NCBI RefSeq assembly: GCF_949628215.1
Contig: NC_134276.1
Coordinates: forward strand, 129,270,125-129,334,124
Reading direction: 5' to 3'
Source of the DNA: Phalacrocorax aristotelis
Lineage: Eukaryota > Chordata > Aves > Suliformes > Phalacrocoracidae
DNA: 64,000 bases
Position 1 is the stretch's first letter, and the number at the start of each line of letters is the position of its first letter. Below the pieces are notes generated by a model. That model worked only from the letters and a program-made list of their open reading frames with translations. It made no database searches and was not told the origin of the DNA. Both the position numbers and the translations under genes were made by a program. Below, piece by piece: positions 27,348 to 40,100 of this stretch.

Positions 27348-30300
27348 ATTTAACACAATATTCACCACTACAGGCATTTCAGAATTCATAAAGAAAGAAA
27401 AAAGACTTTGATTGCACCATTTGGAGTCTGGATGAAGGAAATTGTTGCAGGGATTTATGGGTGCTCTCTAATGCAGACCTAAGTTCCTCTGAAGCTAAAG
27501 GTGAAAAAAAGAAGTGCTTCAGTCTTTCTGAAGTGATAGCATGGGTTGGACAGCCCAGAAGAATGTGGTTTATAAGGTAAAATACAATCCTCATTTCTGT
27601 TTACCCTCTCACCAATAAGGCAGCTCCCACATAAGCTAACATTATCCATGTCCCTCCTTTCCATCAGGGGATTCCCATCTTTGCCAGCCCAACCATTTCA
27701 CTCTGAGCTACACTTAACAGAAGCTGCACAAACCCTTTGACTACATGGGAAGAATAAGTGAAATTTAGTCACTTGCCTCCCATTGGTAAAAGTGCACAAG
27801 CAACACATGCTGGTGATACCATATCGTGACTGAGGGTCCATGTGCAAACTTAGGGAGCGGCCTTTACACTCTCCACAGTCTCAAGGGACTCAAATGTACT
27901 GCAGGATCCCTGAAATGATCCTTGCTGAACTGCAAATCATGTGACAGTCTACTTAGGAAGGTCCTTTCCATAATGCCAAGAACAACCAACTTAGCTCTCG
28001 CATACACAGAAGTCCAAATTCTGGGCCAGACCCTTTTCCCATAAATCTGATCTATCCCTCTCCATAATACCTCACAGGAGAAACCAAACAAACCCAAAAA
28101 CAAGCAAAAAAGCCCAAATCCTTTCTTAAAGTCTCTAGTGTTGCATGGTTGTGTTGGAGGGCAGGAGTTTGGTACCCACAACGTACCACTGAAAAACCCT
28201 GAACCTCAGAAGAACTTCCAGTCTCAGGCTCAATCTGCTACTGCAGGGTGGCAGGGGACAACCTGAGGGCTCTGAAGCAAACATGACATCGGGTCTGACC
28301 CTGAAACTGGCCTCAGGAATGGCTTAGTAAAGTTGGATCTCAGAAAGCTCCAACCACACAACAGGAGGTGGCTTCTGTCTTCTGGATCGGTCCAACTATC
28401 AAGCCCTGGTCCTTAAAGCTAACTGCAACTATCAGTATCAACAAGGATCCATCATCAAGCGTTAGAAACTCTGCAGAAGTCTGGGTCTGGATTTGGGAAC
28501 AGTGATACCTGTGCAATGGTGCACCTTGCAACTAAGCAAGTACTCCCAGCTCTGCAGGATCTGGGGCTTTCTCTCAGCTGTCTTGATGGAACCCACTTGT
28601 GACCATAGAGCTAGAGTGATGTGCCTGCGTTAAGCCCACTTGGCTAGGCCCTTGGACGTTTGATACATCAGCCAAAAGCTGGAGATGAAACTGTAGTCAG
28701 AGATGGGATCAAGCTACAAAACAGGTATCTCATCAGAGAATCTCTGCTTAATTAAAATCCAGGACCTTGATCTGAGTTTAAATTCTGCAATACCCTTAAA
28801 AAGTATAGTCTGGATAGAGATTTTAGTTGAGGCTGATCTTCAATATTAAGTAAAGATCTGTAACAATTTTCTCTTGCAGGAGTTTCAGTACTTATGCTAA
28901 AAGCACTATTACTGGAACACAGTTAAGAGTTGAGACAGTGTATTGTATACAAATTGCCAGACCTCATTTCTTGTTCATAGATCAGCTTATATGAGAACAA
29001 GGAGGGAAAAAAGAAAAAAGAATGGATTTAAGGTGCCAAGGTTTCATCACATTTTCTTTTGATTCATTACTTCGTGAGCTTCCCTGGTTCTGTTCCGCAT
29101 GCCTTGGCAGTCAAAACTTCTAGGAACTGAGAGAATATAAAACCCTGTCCAAAGTAAACTATTTTGTTGATGCCAATAAAACCTGGGCACCATTTCCACA
29201 GCTTTACCTTTCTGTAAAGCCTTACCACAATACCTTGTATTGCACCTTTCCAAGTCATTTGCCATTAACCCAGCTGCGGTGATTAAAAGCTTTCCCATAA
29301 GGCAGTAAAAAAAGGCATTTGAGTGCCATGTAAATGCAGTGCAGAGCTGTGCTAACCGTGAGGAGCCTGGAGGACTGGCAATCCCCTGGTTTTAATGGGA
29401 GGCTGCACAGGCATCTTGTGGTCTGGGAGGAGGATAAAACAATTGTCATGAAGCTGCATAATCTGGACCCACCATCCATGGTTTGTCCAAGTAAATCATA
29501 GACTGACATCTATGAGACAACATGGACCCAAACAAGAACTCCAGGCTCCCATCTGGTTTAATATTCCCCCTCAAAAAAAACTGACAGCACAGACTTAGTT
29601 CTCTGCTCTATTCCCGCTTATATTGCGTTATGCATAAGTGAGGAGTACAATGGGGAGGATCAAAGACTGCAGCGGGTGACAAGGAAAAGCCCTCTTGTTT
29701 TTCACGCTCCCTTTGGATATGGCATGAGAAAATTCTGCTGAAGAGATGTTCCTTGCATTTGTGGGCCCAGAGCTTCTAAAAAGTACTCTGGCATCTCTCC
29801 GCTTTAGTGATCAAAGAGTACATAGAAAGCACTGTACAGGATCTGGGCCCTCCAGCCGCCATGACACTAATTAAGTGAGATATTCAGTACAGACAAAGAG
29901 TACATGGGCTGAGTTTGCTAACAATTTGAAAATGCCAGTACTTCAGAAAAAAAGCCCTAAACATACATCAACTGGGAAATTCTGACTGACACTCATTGTG
30001 GTTGGCTATAGCACCTCCTACCAGATGCTCAGTTACTTCTTAAACTACAGCCCAAAATACCCGAGGGCCTACATACTCAGACATCTCCATGAATGACGGC
30101 CCCTGCAAGCACCATTACAGGGACAATCTCAGTGGTGACAGCAACACTTGTGTTCCCATCTCCTCCATACTCACTAGTGACATTTAAACTGCAGAGACAA
30201 CACAGGCTGTACCCAACTTTGCAATCGCCCCCAGTCACATACTGGGCAAGAGATGAGCCTGCAGTTAGCATAGAGTTAGAGGCTTTATAAAGGAAGCTTT

Positions 30301-30522
30301 AATTCTATTCCCATGGCAGCTGTTGCTTATATGAACCTGTATTTGCCTGTAACAATGATGGCCCATCAGAGGAGAGTTTAATTCACCTCAAATCCCCCTC
30401 TCAGGATATTGTTCATGACCTGTTCTGCAGTCCCACAAGTCATCCTCTTTACCATACTTTTAATCAATCTGAAAGCACTGAGGACCAGGGAGGAGACAAC
30501 CAGCCATGCTTTCAAAGAAACA

Positions 30523-30557
30523 GTGTAAAATCACTGTTTCTGTAAAATCACTGTAAA
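30523..30557. repeat. Short direct repeat of TGTAAAATCACTG
   Basis: The 13-mer TGTAAAATCACTG occurs twice in close succession and the start of a third copy (TGTAAAA) follows, with a period of about 18 bases. It is probably a local duplication. Confidence 0.6.
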
Positions 30558-31345
30558 AGGAGAGGAAGTTTAAAGGTGCAAGAAGCACCTGGGCACATGC
30601 CACACAGTGGCAATGAAAGACCAAATGTCAAAGTTATGTCAGTCAGGGTGCAAGAAGGCAATAGCCCAAGGACATGCAGATCAGAAGATCTTGCTTTTCT
30701 CTGCTGTTGGCAGTGTGGAGCACAGCTGGAGATAGTTGAAGAGGTGTCATCTGGCTTTAATCAACGATGAAAATAGTTGATACTGGCCTTTGTTATGACC
30801 ATGTCTTTGCTTTCATTGATACCAGCCTGGAAGGTCTCTACTGCTGAGCAGTCAACCACACACAATGGGTCTAGCTGCATGGATGTTCTCTGCCCAAGGA
30901 AGGTGTGGGTAAGCACAACAAAGCTCATGAGCAGGACTTGGATGATTAAAAGAACAACTAGGCGTTTCCTGCCCAGCTACATTCATTGCTTACATGTGCT
31001 GGAAATAGCACATCTTTGATGCAAGGACAGAGCTGGAGGCATTGCCTTCAGGTTGTATGTTTGTCACTGGAGCATCCTCAGGTGTCTCACACTCTGTATG
31101 ACTTGCCGGTGCCAGCTTCACCTTCCTCTTCAGCTATCCCCAGTCTCCTTGCACTGTTTATTTACACTGTCTAAATCAGACAACAAAATGGATAGGCATG
31201 GTCCTTCACTGGTGGCTGGGAAACAATGAAGGAGGTCCCAAACATCTGGACTTACCTCCTCAGCAGATGTTGTGCCCCTGCACCCTGAGCTACAGTGCTT
31301 TGGAACAGTGTCTCCTACCAGCCCTATTTTTTGATTATACCAAGA

Positions 31346-31351
31346 TTTATT
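31346..31351 (-). terminator. ARHGAP31: Candidate ARHGAP31 polyadenylation signal
   Basis: AATAAA on the minus strand about 315 bases past the ARHGAP31 stop. A second lies at 31157-31162. Mammalian ARHGAP31 messages have a much longer 3' untranslated region as I recall, so a more distal site is also possible. Confidence 0.4.
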
Positions 31352-31666
31352 TTACCTTTTTTCCATAGGGAGGATGACACTTTCACAGGGCTTGTTATAC
31401 AATAAGTATAAGGAAACGCAAGTTCCCTGGGACTGGCTTACAAAAAAAAAAAGCAGGCAGTGAGGGACTAACCAGGGGTGAGAAAGGGAAGGAAAAGCAA
31501 GGCAACAAGACTATGACCCTCTTTAGCAAAATGCTTTGCAGGAAACTATAAAGGATTTGGGTCTGTCTTGCACAAAATAGTTATAACAACAGCAGAATGG
31601 CAACAGAGTTGGTCTTGGACACTCTCATCCCATCCACAACAGAAAAGGAATAGGAGAAAGCAGTTG

Positions 31667-34135
31667 CTATTCAATCTGCCTCCCACTTCGTCCATCCAGG
31701 ATCACAGAGCGCCTCTGGGGCTGGTAAAAGCAGCTAGTAGAGGTCTCCAGTCTCTGGCCATTCTTGGGGATGGTCATTTTGTTCCGCAGTGTCACCCCCT
31801 CAGGCGTTGTCCATGAAGTTTCAGAGAGATCGCCACAAATGGGGCTCGAAGAGGTGGTCTGAGTGGGGCTTCTTATGGGTGATAACAACACCCTGGAGTC
31901 TGCTGAAGAGGAGGGATGGTCCATAATGGGGAAAGGGGGACTGAAGAGAATCAGACTCTGGGGCCTCCCAGGCCTAGATCTATAAGAAGGCTTGGAGAAC
32001 CCTGATGGCCTCTCCATCTTTGAGGACTGCGGGTTATCTCCAGCTGTCTCCCCCTCAGAGGTGCGCTTTCGGCGCAGAACCGGGGCATCCAGAGTGGGGT
32101 GATGACTGGACTGAGACGGCTCCAGCGAAGAGCTAAGGCTGCTGTGCCAAGGACAGGCTGAGTCCTTTTGAGCTGGGTCACTGTTTTCTTTCTCTGCTTT
32201 GGCTTTCTTCTCTGTCAGTGGGCTCTTGGGGGCCTCCAGGTGGCTCCATGCCACCTGTTGAGTCTGCCTGATTGCCTGCTTGGCTTCTGCTTCCTTTTTC
32301 TCGGCTGGTGGAGCAGTGTTCTGAGCTTGCAGAGGCTGGGGGATCTGGGTGTACTGAATCTTGGGTGGTATCACGGGCACCGCTCTAGCCTGGCACATCT
32401 TAATCATGAAGGAGGTCCTGACCGCTGACACGCTGACAGGAGCAGAGTTACGACGGCCAGTGGTGGCATGGGCTACTGCCAGGTAATCCAAGTCTAGATC
32501 CATGTGAGCATTGAAACGAGACCCCCAGGGAACTCCTTTACTGGCAGCAGGGCAGGCAGTCGGCAGAGATGGAACAGAATCACTGCTTTTTACTTCCTTC
32601 TGCCCACCCAAGAGGTTCCCAGGGGCAGAGGGCATGGACAGGCTCTCAAATGTGAAGAAATCTGGGGCTGGAAGGAATGAATCCAAGTTGAGGGATGAAG
32701 GCCTAGTCTTCACTTTGCGAGGTGTTTCTTCACCTTTATTACTCAGCTGTGACTCAGTGGCAGAGCACAACGGTTTGGTAACAGTCTCTCCTCCCAGGGC
32801 AGTGTCCTGAGGCATGGATAACTCCTCCTTTGTGTTCTTGGTCTGTGAAGAACTGCCTGTGCTCTTTTGGTATGGTAAAGACAGCTCAAGCTTTGAGCTC
32901 CAAGCATTTTCTTTGCTCACATCCACCTTCTTTTCCTCTGTCTTAGAAAGAGGGACTCTGGAGGGTCCTTCTTTCTCAACTGGTGCTTCCTCCCTGCTGA
33001 GGGGGTACCTTAGCTCCTCAGGTTTCAAAGGTTCTTCTGGAGGACTTGTGCCATTCTCATCTTGCTTAGCTTTGCCCAAACTAGATGGGGAGATAGGTTG
33101 TGTTTTGGGAAGCTCACAAGTCACTGGCAGAATGTCACTGCATGGTTGCTGCTGGTCAGTGGCATCTATGAAAGAGAATGGGATAGTCCACAGACTCATC
33201 ACTGTGTCTTTACTGTCCAGGGAGAGGCTGCGACTGAATCGTGGTCTAAGAGAAAGGCCTGTCTCTGCTCTCTGGCTCTGTGGCTGAAACTCCTGTATCA
33301 TCTTCTCCTGAATGTCCTTAAAGGTGGGGGAATGGAGTGGGCTTGTAACCCACTGGTGATCCTCCCACGGCTCCACAAGTTCTAAGCTCTGCACATTATC
33401 TGTCCAGGTATCATCATCATCCTGGTCACCAGCGTCATGGGTTCTGCTAACAGCATTGCCCTCCTTCAGCTCCTGGATTCCAGCTCCATTCAGTGCCTTG
33501 GAGGAGAATGTGTCCCCTTCATCAGCAGTCATTATCTCAGGCTTCTTCCTCTGAGCCTGGACTCTGGTGAGACCACCCTTTTCCCTCTGCAGCTGGCAAG
33601 TGCTATCTTTTTGTTTCTCTGACTCTGGACATGCTCCTTTGGAAGAAGAAAATTCATCACTTGAAGCAACCTCATTAAATTCTGATTGACTGTGAAGCTT
33701 CCAGTCCAGGGGAGGAGTGAGACATGCACTCCCTCTATCCACCACTGGGTGATGGTTCTTTGGAGCGGCTGTGCCAGTCAGAAGAGTACCCAGTTTGGGT
33801 AGGGCTGAAGCACAGCTCTGCTGTGCAAGCACATCAGACTGGCAGTTGTGGACGCCGTCTTGTCGTTCCATGCTGGTGGCACCAAATAAAGGCACCTGAG
33901 TTTTTATCTGTGGTGTTCTGCTTGCAGATTTCTGCTCAGACAGTGTTGGACTCTGCCCTGGATCAGAGGAAGAACTATTTGTTTGTACTGAAGAAGGGGA
34001 TTCAGAAATTAGGCCAGTCTTGGGGGCAGCTGCTGGCAAGAGCAAGAGCTCCTCTTCAGGTTCAATAATTTTCAGTTCCTGATGTATCTCTGGCCACAGC
34101 GGTTCTAGAAGGGCATTCGCAGGGTCCTCCTCAGT
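31667..34135 (-). CDS. ARHGAP31: ARHGAP31 exon 12 (tail and stop)
   Basis: Acceptor CAG lies at 34138-34136 and the exon starts in phase with T671 (TEEDP). It has 822 codons plus stop. Conserved blocks include IWPEIQQELKI-like sequence near its start (here [11 protein letters not shown]), [52 protein letters not shown] and the final [17 protein letters not shown]. The region between the blocks is Ser/Pro/Glu-rich and looks disordered. Confidence 0.97.
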   Translation of the reverse strand, partial: TEEDPANALLEPLWPEIHQELKIIEPEEELLLLPAAAPKTGLISESPSSVQTNSSSSDPGQSPTLSEQKSASRTPQIKTQVPLFGATSMERQDGVHNCQSDVLAQQSCASALPKLGTLLTGTAAPKNHHPVVDRGSACLTPPLDWKLHSQSEFNEVASSDEFSSSKGACPESEKQKDSTCQLQREKGGLTRVQAQRKKPEIMTADEGDTFSSKALNGAGIQELKEGNAVSRTHDAGDQDDDDTWTDNVQSLELVEPWEDHQWVTSPLHSPTFKDIQEKMIQEFQPQSQRAETGLSLRPRFSRSLSLDSKDTVMSLWTIPFSFIDATDQQQPCSDILPVTCELPKTQPISPSSLGKAKQDENGTSPPEEPLKPEELRYPLSREEAPVEKEGPSRVPLSKTEEKKVDVSKENAWSSKLELSLPYQKSTGSSSQTKNTKEELSMPQDTALGGETVTKPLCSATESQLSNKGEETPRKVKTRPSSLNLDSFLPAPDFFTFESLSMPSAPGNLLGGQKEVKSSDSVPSLPTACPAASKGVPWGSRFNAHMDLDLDYLAVAHATTGRRNSAPVSVSAVRTSFMIKMCQARAVPVIPPKIQYTQIPQPLQAQNTAPPAEKKEAEAKQAIRQTQQVAWSHLEAPKSPLTEKKAKAEKENSDPAQKDSACPWHSSLSSSLEPSQSSHHPTLDAPVLRRKRTSEGETAGDNPQSSKMERPSGFSKPSYRSRPGRPQSLILFSPPFPIMDHPSSSADSRVLLSPIRSPTQTTSSSPICGDLSETSWTTPEGVTLRNKMTIPKNGQRLETSTSCFYQPQRRSVILDGRSGRQIE

Positions 34136-37100
34136 CTGAAAAACAGAAGAAAAGCCATGACCTGGCAGCTTACAACTTACCAGTAAGTACCCCTCCATTT
34201 TCTTCAAACAGCCCCCTTAAAATAGAGGATGAGCACGCTCATGGGTACAGAAACGCAGACACACATACTGCTACCAGTTGGAAGGAAATACATCTATAAA
34301 CAAGTGGGTTTATGGATAAGAAGATCCAAGGCGCAGCCAAAATGAGGCCTGGACAGATGTACTGAAAGAGTGAGGTGAATGAGTAGCTGGAATGTCTCAG
34401 CCTGTTTCTCAGCTCTTCCCATTCAGGCTCGCTTGGCCTTGCCAGAGGATCTGCATTCCCAAATCACACATGAACTGGAATGAATAATCTATTCAAGGAG
34501 CTATGCCAACAGATCTTTAAATAGCTCTCCAGAGATGAGTATCGTTGTAAGAAACTTGGTGAAAAAGCTCTGTTACAGATCCAGAGGAGGCAAAAATAAT
34601 AAATAAAAAAAAATAGTGTGCAGAGAATGGAAGATAAAAGGACTGTTCAGGCTGTCTGGGACAAATGGGACAGCAAAAATACAAGGGAAATTCAGAGACA
34701 ATGGATTAAAATGCTCAGACATCAGGACAGTCTCACACCTGGAGAGTCTCAGAGCAGACAGATTGTACTGTCTGCAATTGTACAGTTACAGGAAAAGAAG
34801 ACCAAAAGGGGACAGCAGGTAGTTGTGCAAACGTAAGTCATCACATGGTGATGTGGACAAAAGTGAAATCAGTACGTGGTCAATTCTTGACCCTGCTTAG
34901 CCTAGGTCACAGACTGAGTTTTCGTGGCTATGGACACACAATGAAAGTTTGAACAACTTCCCAGTCACCACCATAACATTGCCCCCCATATTTTTTCTCA
35001 TGTCTTCTTCCTTACCACATCTCTGAAGTGTGACCTTTCTTCTGTCTTAGCTGTCTCGATCTCCTGCTGGCCACAGCTGCCTTCTGAGGAGACACCCTTT
35101 GTCTTGAGCTGTCCTTGCTCTGCCTTGTCTGCAGGGAGCAGCCCTGTATGAACCTCTGAGGCTGGTGTTTGTTCCAAGGTGGGACTCTGCTCTGAGGACT
35201 GCTGCGGGCTGGTAGTGCTGCTTGTGCAGCTGTTTTGCCTACATAACGTCTCCTGATTTTCTGCTGCTGGTTGCGGAGTTTCTAAGGTCTCAGGTTTCCT
35301 GGCTGCCACCGGATCCTCAGGGCGAGAGCCTGGATCAGAAACACAAACGAATAATGTAACCACTTGCGACTGAAAACATATGCCCTGAGACAAAGTGGTG
35401 ATGTTTCAACCCAATGCCAACTAACAAAGCAAGCTCCCCCTGGGCACAACAGGACGTCACTGGAGGGCCACCCACCTCCTCAGTCCCATTGCTGCAACAA
35501 GCACCAACCTGACCTGCTATGGTCAATGCCCACCCTACCACAGCCTGGTCTCTTTCCTGCCACAAGAGCAGGCTGGAGCAACCTCCATACCACTGAGCTG
35601 CAGGGCACCTCCAGTAGCCTGACAGAAGCTCCACATCCCCCTCCTTAACACACTTTTACCTCTGGATGCTTCCACTGGCAGAGTGGGTCCTGGCTGTTTC
35701 TCCTTCTGCTGGAGCACCTGCTCTGTCCTCGTGTGTGTCCCCGCTTCCTGGGCAGAGGGGCTCGTGCTCTCGGCCACCAGGGAAGACAGCTCCTCGAGGC
35801 TGGAGAGGGAAAGCTTCTCCTTGGTGGGCACGCGGCAGGGGGTGCTGTTGGTGCTGATGACTGCGGATACCCGGAGGGGGACAGAGACAGCAAAGGGCTC
35901 TGAGATGTTCAGGGCTTTCCTCTGGTGACGAGGGGAGGCCTCCAAGGGGAAGAGGCTGCTTGGGAAGCCTGACTTGGCAGCTGTTTCGGAGGTGTAGAAC
36001 ATGCGGCCACCTTTGGGGGAAGTCTGCTCTTTTTCGGCATCCTCTGCTGCCCGGAAGACCTTCAGCTGCTCAGGGGGTGACTTTGCCTGCGGTGTCCGGG
36101 GAGGACCTTTCTCCCCACCCAGCTCTGAGCACCCTTTGGCCCCCATGGCAGATCCTTCCCTCTCCCACTCATTCTCCTTGCTGAGGTCATATGAGCTGCC
36201 TGTGCCTCCAGTCCGTATCTTCATCACCGGAACAAAAAACCCTCCAGTAGTCACTGACCGTTTGAATCTGCTTTTTTCATCCTCCCCTAGAGGTGGGAAG
36301 ATAGGCAGGAGTCAGTAGGAAGCAAAGCACTAGCAAGCAACATTCCTTTGTGAGGGGCCCTCCTCAGTCCCTCCAGGGATGTGTCCCACTCTGGTGAACA
36401 CTCACATTTCCCCAGAGAGATGGGGACAGCAGGCACAGAAAACCTTCCAGGCTCCAGCTCTGGGCCTCCTTCAAACTGGGCAGGCAGGGCTGCGTAGGAA
36501 GACCTCCAGTGGAAATCACCTAAGACTTTTATTAGACACCCCCTCAATCAGATACAGTCAAGTCTAGGGCTAGTGTGCATTGCCCTAGATCCACAAAGAT
36601 CACACGTCCGGGCTTTGTTGTTTTACTGCAAGCACTTTCCACTGCTTTATACTTTTCCTTATAAATGGGAATTTTGTGCCCAGAATAACCAAGAATGAAA
36701 TTGAAGCAATCCCACTGCTAATGAAGATGCAGCTAGGCACAGTGGTAACTGTCAGGTGCATACATCAACATAAAAGACACAGAAAATAGTTAAAAATATA
36801 TGCACACAAAGGTGGGGGCACGTGTCAGCAGCCATGGCACAAGCATACAAAGGTATGTAATAGGGTGAGACTGGCACAGAAACAGACTGCCACGTCTATG
36901 CAGGCGTGGGGGAAAGCTGAGAATGCAGAGGTGCAATCCTTCGCCTTTATGGTATAGGTTATTGATGTCTCACCTTCCACTGGCAGGGAACACAATGAGT
37001 CCATGCTCTTCGCGGGTCGAATAGTTGCTTTTTCTGTGGAAAATGAATTTTAGAAACAGGCTTCAGATCCTGTGGCCTTATAGGTTTCAGTCCATAAAGA

Positions 37101-40100
37101 CCAAAGGCTACATATAGATGGGCATGCCAGGCAGGCATCACCAGGGATACAGACTGTTCCCGCTCTGTATCCCCACCACCGGGCTTATTACCCACAACAC
37201 TTGTCCACACAGCTGGGGATCTGCTAGCACTAACAACAGCTTTGCACCTGCCAGACAGGCGGAGAGCTATACTTAACCCAGTCAGTCAGCACCATCTCCA
37301 CTGTGAAGCAGTAAAACATCCCCAAAGCCGTTACACGCCACTGCCCGCCCCAATCAAGTCAAGCTATTGGTTCTGGGGACTTTTTAACTGAACTGACATG
37401 AATGCCTTCTCACCTCTCATTCCTGATAGCAAATGTAAGGTTATTCTTACGTTGCACTCCCAGGCACTTTCACTGGCATGAGCATACCCTGCCTCCACCA
37501 AGCACTCCAGGAAATTTATGAGGGCAGTAAGCAACCTATTTTCCTGGTCATCCTCACTGAACTTGCTTGTCCAGAAACAAGCTGCCCTTTGTCACCAGAC
37601 ACTCTACGAGTCTGTTCCTGAGAGGTTTGGAAGTGTGTAGCTGTTACCACTCTGAAAAGGGGAGATGGGAGGAATGTAGCTGGCAAGAAAGACAAGTTAG
37701 TCTCTGGCAGCCCAAAAAGGGTCTGTGGAGCTCTGGAAAATGCCTGGGAGCAAAGTTTGCTGTTCACAATGTTGCACAAAGTAGGTAAGGCAGAAAGTGA
37801 GCAGGCTTGTTGGAGTTAATTTGTATATATAATTAAGGCTTCTGGGACTGACTTTCACATAGGCATAGGAGAAACTCCAGCTACTTTTTTACATTTATAT
37901 GGATTCCTGGCTACCTTTTACATTCATATGACATGATGTCTCAAGCACTGGCTCCGCTTTCCCGGACGAAGAGAATTCAAGCTGTGGAGCTCACATTTTA
38001 TGTGACTTGCAGACCTGTGTGCATGGACACACACTGTGTTAAAGCATGTGCTGAGTTTCAACAACAAGTTCATCTGTTTCCTCACATTAAGCTGTAAGCA
38101 GAGCGCACACAAAAATACAGCATGGCAGCATTAAAGCACTGCTTCTCAAAAGCAGTGCCTCAGTTCCTAAATCTCTGTGCATGGTGGTACATTTGTGTGT
38201 CCTGGTGAAAATGTACAGCCTCCTGTCACTCAGTACTGTGCTCAGAACAAGGATCAGCCCCTGCGATCACTGGGCTACGGTCATTCCTGGGCGTCCTTGT
38301 GCTAGCACTATTTTGGGACAGAGTGTTCCTTATCAAAGTGAGAAGGTGATCCTGTGATCAAAATGGGGCGGAGAACTATTTTGAGGTCTGCCATGGGCAC
38401 CCTATGCAAGGCCATCTGTATGTGTAAAAAATGGGGGAAGGCAGGGGTCCAAAAAGAGCTGGAACCAGCATTTGGCATCATGCTCGTGATCCAAATACAG
38501 CCTCTCTTATATGTGGTGGTAGGTAATGTTGCCAACATTAACTATTTTATTTTAAGTCTTGCAACGTTTGGTAGTGCTCCTCCAAACACCAGCTCCTGGA
38601 GTCATGAGATTATCTAAAAAAATTTCCACCTTCATCTTCTTTTTAAAAAGTAAATTTCTTGACTTGGAGATCCTAAAAAGATCTAGGACATATAAACCTG
38701 AAACACCTTTTTATGAACTCAGGTAAAAAGGGGTTTGCTTTTTTTTAAAAAATGTGATTACTTTTAAGTCAACTTCATGGTTTTTAGAACTTGAGTCATC
38801 ATCTCTGAACATTGGGAATTGGCACTGCCGTGTGATTTTCTAGGAAGCAGAGTGTTTAAGAGATGGCAGCTCAGGAGGGGCTAGAACTTGGGATTACAGC
38901 CAGGAGAAAAGACAACTTCTCTCTTGTAAATTCTGCAAAAGTAATAGCTTCCCTCAAAATACTGAGAGCCAGGAGCCGTAGGAACTCCTGGCACCTTGGT
39001 TTTCACAAAGACACTGAACACAGTTGATTCTTTAATGCCTTTTAGTGGAAGGACAGCTATTCAACCAGTGCCGTGTAAGGAACATTAGGAGGCAGAGGCT
39101 GGCTATGCTGCAAGAGTGGACTAATTCAAGCCTACATAGCATGTCCTAGTCCCAAAGCTTGAGAGCTGGGCAACAGGAGCCAGTTTATCACATACCAAAA
39201 TGGGATATTTCCTGTAGAAGCCTGGCATGTCCTCCTGAAAGGATGCTTCTTGCCATCATGGGAAATTGAGATGTACACGAAACCAGGCAATAAACATGAC
39301 CCCCATTGAACTATCTCAAGTCTAATAGTATTAGTGTCATGTGGATACAGGTTGCCCCATGCTATAAATATTGCAGGAGAAAGCTGCAGAGAGAAATAAT
39401 TAACTGAAAAGTGTATCCTTACCAGACAGCTTCTGTGCCCTTACGAAGACACTCCCATTTCGACTCAGTTTAGACTTTGATTCTGAGCCAGAACGGCCCA
39501 AGTTAAATATTGACTTCCATTTCTTGGACTTGGTAGATAATTTTCTCCTGGAAGGAAAAGGCGCTCAGGAGGTTACCAAACCCTAGATAATTTTGTCTTT
39601 TTACTGTCCCACAAAAGCCTCTGAGCTCTCTCCCCTCAACACTGTCCCTCTTTTCTTCTCACACCTCTTTTAATTCTAAGGCATGCAAAGCATAGCTACA
39701 CAACCAACTCTTGCTTTTCTGTAAGTGATTTATCAGTATTGCTGATTTAAGCGTGTCATGGATGGAAAGACACCTAGGCTGACTCTTCAGCAAGTTGGCT
39801 CTGGCATCACACTACAGCAACTGTGATTGACTGGGTGATCAACCATGCTTGTCTCCAGAAAGGAGAGGTTTCTGAGGCTAGAACCATCTTGCAATACATT
39901 AAAGAAAAATTGCCTTTTTAACAAGTTTTAATAATGGAATGCAAGATAAATTCCAAAGAACTGGTAGAACTAGTACTATTGCTCAGTGCACAAAGCTATC
40001 CTTTAATGTCCATGTGTCTTACAGTTTTTATGAATTTGTGGGGGAAAAAAAAAAAGGAACCCTTAATACAAACTAGCTATTAATGCTTCTCAGGGCAACA

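Larger units (their letters stand above)
20400..31156. other. Intergenic gap between UPK1B and the ARHGAP31 3' end
   Basis: I see no coding exon on either strand and no galactosyltransferase motifs. It holds a palindrome at 21180-21200, a GT tract near 21520-21534, a run of 19 T at 26421-26439, a TA repeat near 27330-27347 and a short repeat near 30523-30557. The upper part may belong to a longer ARHGAP31 3' untranslated region if distal polyadenylation sites are used. Confidence 0.55.

Noticed and set aside
20400-31156. B4GALT4 between UPK1B and ARHGAP31
   Set aside because: No frame on either strand shows the galactosyltransferase blocks (for example WGWGGEDDD or FNRAKLLNVG), so I did not annotate it.
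35535-35659. Extension of ARHGAP31 exon 10 past its donor
   Set aside because: The open frame continues, but phase into exon 11 works only with the donor after 35660.
38155-38190. MIR-like SINE core
   Set aside because: A few bases resemble the MIR tail, but the match is too short and imperfect to call without a repeat search.
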